A stretch of DNA of 18,472 nt from an uncultured Clostridia bacterium. Its GTDB lineage: Bacteria; Bacillota; Clostridia; Christensenellales; Borkfalkiaceae. Where the stretch lies: positions 1 through 18,472 of the forward strand of contig CAKQKN010000107.1 in NCBI GenBank assembly GCA_934249215.1, given 5' to 3'. A program made the position numbers and the translations under genes. Of the stretch, positions 13,297 through 18,472 are shown piece by piece. The notes below the pieces were generated by a model. That model searched no databases, had not been told where the DNA came from, and worked only from the letters and a program-made list of their open reading frames with translations. Position 1 is the stretch's first letter. Every line of letters starts with the position of its first letter.

Positions 13297-14658
13297 ATGA
13301 ATAAAGAAATTACGAACTGCGGGGCGATCAAACTTCTTACGGCGGGCAAAAGGTGCGCGGAAGATATTACGATTACGCCGAAATTGCAGTCTGTCGAAGC
13401 GAAAGAAAACAACAAGCGTTATACGCCGGAGAGCGGTTACGCGGGTTTTTCGTCGGTGAAAGTCAATGTCGAAGCGAGCACGTTGAACGTAGTCTACAAC
13501 CTCGACGAGCCCGACACCATGAGAAGCGAAAACCTCTGGATAAACGCCGAAAAACCCGAAGGAACGGAGTTTACGACCAAAAAAGAGTGTTCGCTTCTCG
13601 GCTACTTCACGCTTTCCGCCGCGCTTCCGTACAGAATGCGACACCACCCGGTCGCGATGGTGGGAACGAAAATTTACGTGTTCGGCTCGTCGGCGTATCC
13701 GAAAAAGAACATACACGTTTTCGACGTTGCGACGAACACCGTTTCGACCCTGGAATGTGCGTTCGACTATTCGTTGGACGAGGGAACGGCGGTTGCGATC
13801 GGTAACAAAATTTATGTTCTTTCGTGCAATAAAAGTTCGAGCGGGTACTATATGTACGAGTATAACGTCGAAACGAACGTATTGACGCAACAAAAATATT
13901 TCACGTGCGGCGGGAGCAACGCGATGATCGAATTCGAGGGCTCGATCTATACGATCGGCGGCACCGCGACCAACGATTATCCGCATAAGTTTGTCTACAG
14001 ATACGACCCGGCGGGAAAAAGCATTATCACGGTCGGAACGCTGACGAACAGTCTGCACAAGGCTTGTTCGGTCAGTTACGGGCGGTATATTTACGCGTTC
14101 GGCGGTCGGTCGTATCAGAACAGCAAGTACGTTCCGCAATTAAAGGTTATAAGGATTAACGTGGACACTTCGGAAATCGTCGAACTTGACGCCGCGTTTG
14201 CCAAAGAAGTTTACGATATGGTCGCGCTTAAACTCGGAAAAGATATTTATCTTATGGGTTCATACGGTCAGAGTGCGAGCGTTTATCACTTCGACGCGGA
14301 AACCGAAATCCTCGATCCGACGCCTTTGTCGGGCGTCGGGTTCGTCAATCAGACGGGCGTGAGAGGCGTTCAGTACGGCAACGTGCTGTATTGCATGGGC
14401 GGCGGGCTGAATTCCGCCGCGTCGAACGCGGGCATCGGAAAATTCGTCGGAACGTTCCCGCTCGAAACGGGCAAAATAACCGTTCTGCACGGCGACGGCG
14501 GCATTCCGTTCAAACTCATCGACGGTAAAAACACGATGACGATCGACGTGCGGCACGTTTATAAGGGTAACGCCGAAGGTCAGGCGGAGTTTTGCGACGC
14601 ATACGTTTACGACGGAACGAGCTGGATAAACGTGAACACGAAAGAAGCCTTGGCATAG
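13297..14658 (+). CDS. Kelch-type beta-propeller protein with phage-tail-like N-terminus
   Basis: A 453-residue protein. Residues 1-60 (GAIKLLTAGKRCAEDITITPKL, then YTPESGYAGFSSVKVNV) match a short segment typical of clostridial phage tail proteins. Six Kelch-like repeats follow at about 116-154, 164-203, 206-248, 256-299, 306-345 and 355-400. Each has the hydrophobic-G-x-x-IY-hydrophobic-hydrophobic-G core and a later V/Y-D-x-x-T strand, so a six-bladed propeller is predicted. The tail (405-453) ends with a beta module YVYDGTSWINVN. No signal peptide is visible. ATG 13297 follows AAGGGGTG that overlaps the preceding stop, so the pair is translationally linked. A role as a ligand-binding tip of a tail-like structure is inference. 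Confidence 0.72.
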   Translation: MNKEITNCGAIKLLTAGKRCAEDITITPKLQSVEAKENNKRYTPESGYAGFSSVKVNVEASTLNVVYNLDEPDTMRSENLWINAEKPEGTEFTTKKECSLLGYFTLSAALPYRMRHHPVAMVGTKIYVFGSSAYPKKNIHVFDVATNTVSTLECAFDYSLDEGTAVAIGNKIYVLSCNKSSSGYYMYEYNVETNVLTQQKYFTCGGSNAMIEFEGSIYTIGGTATNDYPHKFVYRYDPAGKSIITVGTLTNSLHKACSVSYGRYIYAFGGRSYQNSKYVPQLKVIRINVDTSEIVELDAAFAKEVYDMVALKLGKDIYLMGSYGQSASVYHFDAETEILDPTPLSGVGFVNQTGVRGVQYGNVLYCMGGGLNSAASNAGIGKFVGTFPLETGKITVLHGDGGIPFKLIDGKNTMTIDVRHVYKGNAEGQAEFCDAYVYDGTSWINVNTKEALA

Positions 14659-14694
14659 CGATTCCGTTCGGCGTCAGCGAATTTTATTGAAATA

Positions 14695-14729
14695 AAAGGG
14701 CGTATGGGAAATTCCGTGCGCTCTTTTTT
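14695..14729 (+). terminator. intrinsic terminator after the tail-type gene pair
   Basis: A 13-bp stem with three G-T wobbles, AAAGGGCGTATGG (14695-14707) / CCGTGCGCTCTTT (14714-14726), loop GAAATT, running into six Ts. It closes the two-gene transcript. Confidence 0.9.
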
Positions 14730-14862
14730 CGTGCGTGGTTTTTCGTGCGTTTTACCCGCTGCAAAGTTTTTCGTCTGTGCGATTATTTTTGCTTAATATG
14801 TTCGCCGATGGAATGTAATTATCGTTAAGACTAATATAATATTTGACAGGATAAGAATTTCG

Positions 14863-15891
14863 ATGGCGATGCTTTCCGAAATATTTTGTTTGCTGGGTTC
14901 TGTAACTTTGTTTCTGTTCGGGCTGAAAAAAACGAGCCGCGACGTCGGCGAACTGTGCGGCGGAAAGCATGTGGGCATCATTCGCGCCGCGACGGGAAAC
15001 AGGTGTTTCGCCGTTCTTGCGGGCGCGCTTTCGACCGCCGTTTTGCAAAGCAGCGTCGCGACGAATATGATTGCGATTACTTTCGTCGAAAAGGGAATTA
15101 TCGATTTCGTCGCTTGTGCTGCCGTCATAATGGGAACGAATATCGGCACGACCGTTACCGCGCAACTCGTGTCGCTGTCGTCGGTGTTCGATTTCAACCC
15201 GGGGGCTATAGGCGGGTTATTTGCGTTTTCGGGGCTTGTTCTGACTTTTTTAAAAAGCGAAAAAGTCAAAAAAGCGGGCGGGGCGGCGCTCGGTTTTGGT
15301 TTTTTGTTTATCGGGCTTTCGCTTATGACCTCGGCGGCTTCCGGGCTTAAAAAATATTACTGGTTCACCTCGTTGTTTCTCGTCGAAAATCCGTTCGTGC
15401 TTTTTCTGAACGGGATCGTCGTAACGGCGGTTTTGCAGAGCAGTTCGGTCGTTACGGGAATGCTCATCGTCTTGTCGTCGGTTGGGCTGATTTCGTTCGA
15501 CACCTCGATTTTCCTTATTCTCGGTGCGAACGTCGGAACATGTCTGCCCGTGATATTCGCGTCTGCCGATCTTCGCGACGAAGCACGAAAAGCCGCTTGG
15601 TTCAACCTTGTGTTCAACGTTTTCGGCTCCGCGCTTTTCTTCATCCCGCTTCTTATCTCGCCGTCGGTCGTTTTTAAAATACCCTTTCTGTCGGGCGGGG
15701 ACATAGGCAGAAATATCGCGAATTTCCACACTTTATTCAACACCGTCGTTTGTCTTGCGATTCTTCCGATTTTAAAGCCGTTTTGCGGATTCGTCGAAAA
15801 AATCTTCGCTTTCACGCCGAGCCCAAAGAAAAAACGGCGGGTTTTTTCGGGCGCGAAAAAAGAGAAAAAGCCGAGCGCGGCGCTTTTTTAA
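14863..15891 (+). CDS. Na/Pi-cotransporter family membrane protein, short form
   Basis: A 342-residue integral membrane protein of the NptA/PF02690 type, which moves phosphate with sodium. The two inverted QSS repeats are clear: TAVLQSSVATN (QSS 62-64) with GTNIGTT (91-97), and TAVLQSSSVV (QSS 192-194) with GANVGTC (221-227); NFHTLFN (287-293) is also conserved. About eight hydrophobic segments are visible. The C-terminus is a Lys-rich tail, so the cytoplasmic PhoU-like domain present in the roughly 550-residue bacterial relatives is absent. The start is ATG 14863 with AGGA 11 bases upstream; ATG 14869 is an alternative. A TATAAT at 14835-14840 has no good -35. The substrate could be phosphate or another anion. 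Confidence 0.88.
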   Translation: MAMLSEIFCLLGSVTLFLFGLKKTSRDVGELCGGKHVGIIRAATGNRCFAVLAGALSTAVLQSSVATNMIAITFVEKGIIDFVACAAVIMGTNIGTTVTAQLVSLSSVFDFNPGAIGGLFAFSGLVLTFLKSEKVKKAGGAALGFGFLFIGLSLMTSAASGLKKYYWFTSLFLVENPFVLFLNGIVVTAVLQSSSVVTGMLIVLSSVGLISFDTSIFLILGANVGTCLPVIFASADLRDEARKAAWFNLVFNVFGSALFFIPLLISPSVVFKIPFLSGGDIGRNIANFHTLFNTVVCLAILPILKPFCGFVEKIFAFTPSPKKKRRVFSGAKKEKKPSAALF

Positions 15892-15928
15892 ACGAAAAAA
15901 ATAAAACGGATAACCCCCTGAAAATCGT

Positions 15929-15957
15929 TTGACATTGCGTTTAGGTTATATTATAAT
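15929..15957 (+). promoter_or_regulatory. sigma-A-type promoter for the MarR-ABC unit
   Basis: TTGACA at 15929-15934 and TATAAT at 15952-15957 with a 17-base spacer, both perfect consensus. Transcription should start near 15964, just ahead of the palindrome at 15968-15983. Confidence 0.9.
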
Positions 15958-15967
15958 TGTCAAAAAA

Positions 15968-15983
15968 TGTTAGGTGGCTAACA
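15968..15983 (+). promoter_or_regulatory. probable MarR operator (autoregulatory palindrome)
   Basis: TGTTAG (15968-15973) and CTAACA (15978-15983) form a perfect inverted repeat around GTGG. It lies a few bases downstream of the expected transcription start and contains the ribosome binding site AGGTGG (15972-15977) of the MarR gene. Binding of the encoded dimer would block transcription from the promoter just upstream. Confidence 0.7.
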
Positions 15984-15985
15984 AT

Positions 15986-16450
15986 ATGAACTGCGATGAA
16001 AACTCGCCCGCGTCCGTAAGCATGTATTTGCGGAAGATCAACATCGGCATAAAACGACAGATGGATAAGAGCGACGTGAAAAGGCAACTCGACAACGTAA
16101 CCGGAACTCACGGGTATATCGTCGGGTATCTTAAGTCACGCGAAAACGAGGACGTTTTTCAGCGTGACGTCGAAAAACGTTTTTCCATGCGACGGAGCAC
16201 CGCTTCGTCCATTTTGTCGCTCATGGAGAAAAACGGGCTCATCGTCCGCAAGCCCGTGCCGTATGACGCAAGGCTCAAAAAAATCGTTCTGACCGACAAA
16301 GCGGAGGACTATATCGCTTTCTTCGTGAAAGAGGGCGACGCGCTCGAAAAAAAGGTCACGAGCGGCTTTTCGGAAGAAGAGGTGGGCCTTTTGTGCGGAA
16401 TGTTAAAGCGCATATCGGACAATCTTAAGGACGAAGAAAACGGGCTATAA
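15986..16450 (+). CDS. MarR family transcriptional regulator
   Basis: A 154-residue MarR-type dimeric winged-helix repressor. The core reads VTGTHGYIVGYL, a DVFQRDVEKRF helix, the recognition region MRRSTASSILSLMEKNGLI (about 68-86) and the wing VPYDARLKKIVLT (about 91-103), flanked by N- and C-terminal dimerisation helices. The start is ATG 15986 with AGGTGG eight bases before; an in-frame GTG at 15974 lies inside that Shine-Dalgarno sequence and operator and is rejected. It is 68 bases upstream of an ABC exporter gene with no terminator between, the usual pairing in which MarR represses a drug or peptide exporter. Its inducer is unknown. Confidence 0.92.
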   Translation: MNCDENSPASVSMYLRKINIGIKRQMDKSDVKRQLDNVTGTHGYIVGYLKSRENEDVFQRDVEKRFSMRRSTASSILSLMEKNGLIVRKPVPYDARLKKIVLTDKAEDYIAFFVKEGDALEKKVTSGFSEEEVGLLCGMLKRISDNLKDEENGL

Positions 16451-16461
16451 GTCGATTATCG
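16441..16461 (+). repeat. 21-bp dispersed direct repeat, copy 2
   Basis: Identical to 9513-9533. Here too the repeat contains the last Gly-Leu codons and TAA stop, in the same reading phase, of an otherwise unrelated gene. Confidence 0.7.
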
Positions 16462-16518
16462 CGCGTTTTGTTTTAGTTAATCACAAAAATCGGTATTATT
16501 TTTAAAGGAAAAAACAAT

Positions 16519-18441
16519 ATGAACGTTTTACGAAATCTTGCGACGCAGATGCAGAGCTTTTTCGGGACGATCGGGGTTATTGCTCTCATTCTCGTTCTCG
16601 TTGCCGCTGCGGGCGTCATAGCGTCGCATTTTTTGAAGAAAACGGTGATCGGCAAGCTTGCTTCCTGTATAAAACAATATAAGAAAGCGACCATTCTGAC
16701 GCCCGTTTTCATGATCGGGGAAGTCATATTCGAACTGGTCGTTCCTCTTCTCATGTCAAAGACCGTCCTCGAATATCTGACCGAACTGAGTAATCCCACC
16801 GCAAGCACATGGTGTCTTTATCTTTTTGACAACAAGATCGCGGAACTTTCCACTTCTTCGCCCGATTTCAGCTATCTTGCCGTGTGCGGGCTGATCCTTA
16901 TCGGGTGCGGAGTGCTGTCCTTCCTTTTCGGAACGCTTTCGGGCGTGTTTTGCGCCAAGGCGTCCGCGGGTTTTGCGGGCAATCTTCGCCACGACCTGTA
17001 TTACAGCGTGCAGAACTTCTCGTTCTCGAATATAGATAAGTTCTCTTCCTCGAGCCTCGTCACCCGTCTTACAACCGACGTGACCAACGTGCAGAACGCG
17101 TTTATGACCATAATAAGAATGGGCGTGCGCGCGCCGCTTATGATGGTGTGTTCGTTCGCGTTCTCGCTGTCGGCGTTCGCGACGATAGGCAAGGCGCAAC
17201 TCGATTCCATTACGATCGTATATCTCATCGTCGTGCCTCTTCTTCTCGTGGGGCTCGGCACGCTTATGGTAATCGCGATGCCGATGTTCAACCGTATTTT
17301 CAAGCGTTACGACGCGATGAACGAGTCGGTGCAGGAAAACGTCAAGGGAATGCGCGTCGTCAAGGCGTACGTGAGAGAGGATTACGAAAAGCAGAAGTTC
17401 GGCAAGGCGTCCGAGCAGGTGCGAAAGGACTTCACGAAAGCCGAAAGAATCCTCGCGTTCAACGCGCCGATGATGATGCTTGCGATGTACGCCACGCAGA
17501 TCGCGATTTTTGTAATCTGCGGAAGATTCGGTATTCTTCACGGCAATCCCGACATAATAAGCAAATTACAGATGCTGGTGTCCTATTCGATGTCGGCGCT
17601 CATGAGTTTTATGATGCTCTCGATGGTATTCGTCATGATCACGATGGCATACGCTTCCGCAAAGCGTATCTGCGAAGTGCTTGACGAAAAGAGCGACATC
17701 GTGAATCCCGAAAACCCCGTGTTTGAAGTGAAAGACGGCTCGATCGATTTCGACGGCGTGAGCTTCAAATACAGCAAAAAGGCGGAAGAATACGCTTTGT
17801 CGGAGATCGATCTGCACATTGCTTCGGGCGAAACGATCGGCATTATCGGCGGAACGGGCTCGTCCAAAACGTCGCTTGTCAATCTCATTCCCCGGCTTTA
17901 CGACGCCACGCGCGGAACGGTCAGGGTCGGCGGCGTAAACGTCAGGGATTACGACCTGAAAACCCTGCGCGACAACGTTTCGATGGTTCTCCAGAAAAAT
18001 CTTTTGTTCTCGGGAACGATTGCCGAAAACGTTCGCTGGGGCGATAAGAACGCGACGGACGAAGAAGTCGAACGCGTTTGCAAGCTCGCGCAGGCGGACG
18101 AATTCATAAAGTCTTTTCCCGACGGCTACGACAGCCGCATAGAGCAGGGCGGGACCAACGTTTCCGGCGGGCAAAAACAGCGTTTGTGCATAGCGCGGGC
18201 GCTTCTTAAAAAACCCGCGATACTCATTCTCGACGACTCGACGTCGGCTGTCGACACGCACACGGATGCGCTCATAAGAAAGGCGTTCGCGGAGGAGATA
18301 CCCGACACCACGAAAATCATAATCGCACAGCGCGTCGCTTCCGTTCAGGACGCCGACAAGATCATCGTTATGGACGGCGGAAGAATAAACGGTATCGGCA
18401 CGCACGAAGAACTTCTTGCGACCACCGCCATTTACCGCTAA
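16519..18441 (+). CDS. ABC exporter half-transporter, degenerate-site subunit of a probable heterodimer
   Basis: A 640-residue exporter with fused transmembrane and ATPase domains. An extra hydrophobic helix (about 17-40) precedes the usual six-helix domain (about 55-390). The nucleotide-binding domain has Walker A GGTGSSKT (444-451, Ser for the usual second Gly), Q-loop Q492, signature SGGQ (549-552), Walker B LILDD with Asp573 replacing the catalytic Glu, and Gln604 replacing the switch His (IAQR). Asp plus Gln at these two sites is the known pattern of the TM287-type degenerate subunit in heterodimeric exporters, so the active partner should be encoded next, beyond the window. ATG 16519 follows AAAGGA. 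The TAA at 18439-18441 falls where relatives have Glu (YRE...), and the frame continues in tail-like sequence to the window end, so the C-terminus may be prematurely cut. Confidence 0.9.
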   Translation: MNVLRNLATQMQSFFGTIGVIALILVLVAAAGVIASHFLKKTVIGKLASCIKQYKKATILTPVFMIGEVIFELVVPLLMSKTVLEYLTELSNPTASTWCLYLFDNKIAELSTSSPDFSYLAVCGLILIGCGVLSFLFGTLSGVFCAKASAGFAGNLRHDLYYSVQNFSFSNIDKFSSSSLVTRLTTDVTNVQNAFMTIIRMGVRAPLMMVCSFAFSLSAFATIGKAQLDSITIVYLIVVPLLLVGLGTLMVIAMPMFNRIFKRYDAMNESVQENVKGMRVVKAYVREDYEKQKFGKASEQVRKDFTKAERILAFNAPMMMLAMYATQIAIFVICGRFGILHGNPDIISKLQMLVSYSMSALMSFMMLSMVFVMITMAYASAKRICEVLDEKSDIVNPENPVFEVKDGSIDFDGVSFKYSKKAEEYALSEIDLHIASGETIGIIGGTGSSKTSLVNLIPRLYDATRGTVRVGGVNVRDYDLKTLRDNVSMVLQKNLLFSGTIAENVRWGDKNATDEEVERVCKLAQADEFIKSFPDGYDSRIEQGGTNVSGGQKQRLCIARALLKKPAILILDDSTSAVDTHTDALIRKAFAEEIPDTTKIIIAQRVASVQDADKIIVMDGGRINGIGTHEELLATTAIYR

Positions 18442-18472
18442 GTATTCAGAACGCAGAACAGAGCGGACGAGG

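Noticed and set aside
14843..14866. TTGACA upstream of the Na/Pi transporter gene as a -35 box
   Set aside because: A -10 box at normal spacing would fall inside the coding region; the sequence is at the ribosome binding site.
1..18472. CRISPR array, tRNA or rRNA genes
   Set aside because: No regularly spaced direct repeats and no cloverleaf or rRNA-like stretch beyond the L1-site mimics were recognised by eye.

Overview
The window looks like chromosomal DNA of an uncultured low/mid-GC Gram-positive anaerobe of the class Clostridia, possibly a gut lineage near Christensenellales. This is inference from a typical Firmicutes secE-nusG-rpl cluster with an L10 leader, strong Shine-Dalgarno sites, near-consensus TTGACA/TATAAT promoters, a clostridial GlpA-like/DUF1667 operon and a MarR-ABC exporter unit. 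All supported genes lie on the + strand. I found no tRNA, rRNA, CRISPR array, integrase or transposase gene.

Layout. 1-437: 3' end of a dxs-type gene. 438-919: non-coding, ending in a strong promoter. 920-4668: rpmG-secE-nusG-rplK-rplA, then a second promoter and L10 leader driving rplJ-rplL, closed by a terminator. rpoB does not follow rplL as it normally would. Two near-identical hairpins before rplK and rplA mimic the L1 site of 23S rRNA and abut the ribosome binding sites. 4730-5596: a ribokinase-like gene with its own terminator. 5597-6337: non-coding, with a cluster of palindromic repeats and then a strong promoter. 6338-9522: a three-gene flavin/iron-sulfur redox operon (GlpA-like, FAD/NAD(P) oxidoreductase, DUF1667), followed by a LysR regulator (9562-10506). 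10611-11156: a YfcE phosphodiesterase.

11164-11727 is a gene-less, MITE-like element with 28-bp terminal inverted repeats, possible TA target duplication and an internally duplicated structured unit. It sits between yfcE and the terminator that probably once served it. 12003-14658 is a two-gene cassette of phage-tail-type proteins (a BppU-like baseplate/fibre protein and a six-bladed Kelch propeller with a tail-type N-terminus). No other phage gene is present; with the adjacent mobile element this is the most unusual part of the window.

14863-15891: a short Na/Pi-cotransporter-type membrane protein. 15986-18441: a MarR regulator with a palindromic operator overlapping its own ribosome binding site, and an ABC exporter half with a degenerate nucleotide-binding domain. 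That subunit should pair with a canonical partner encoded just beyond the window. Its stop codon looks like a one-base change of a conserved Glu codon.
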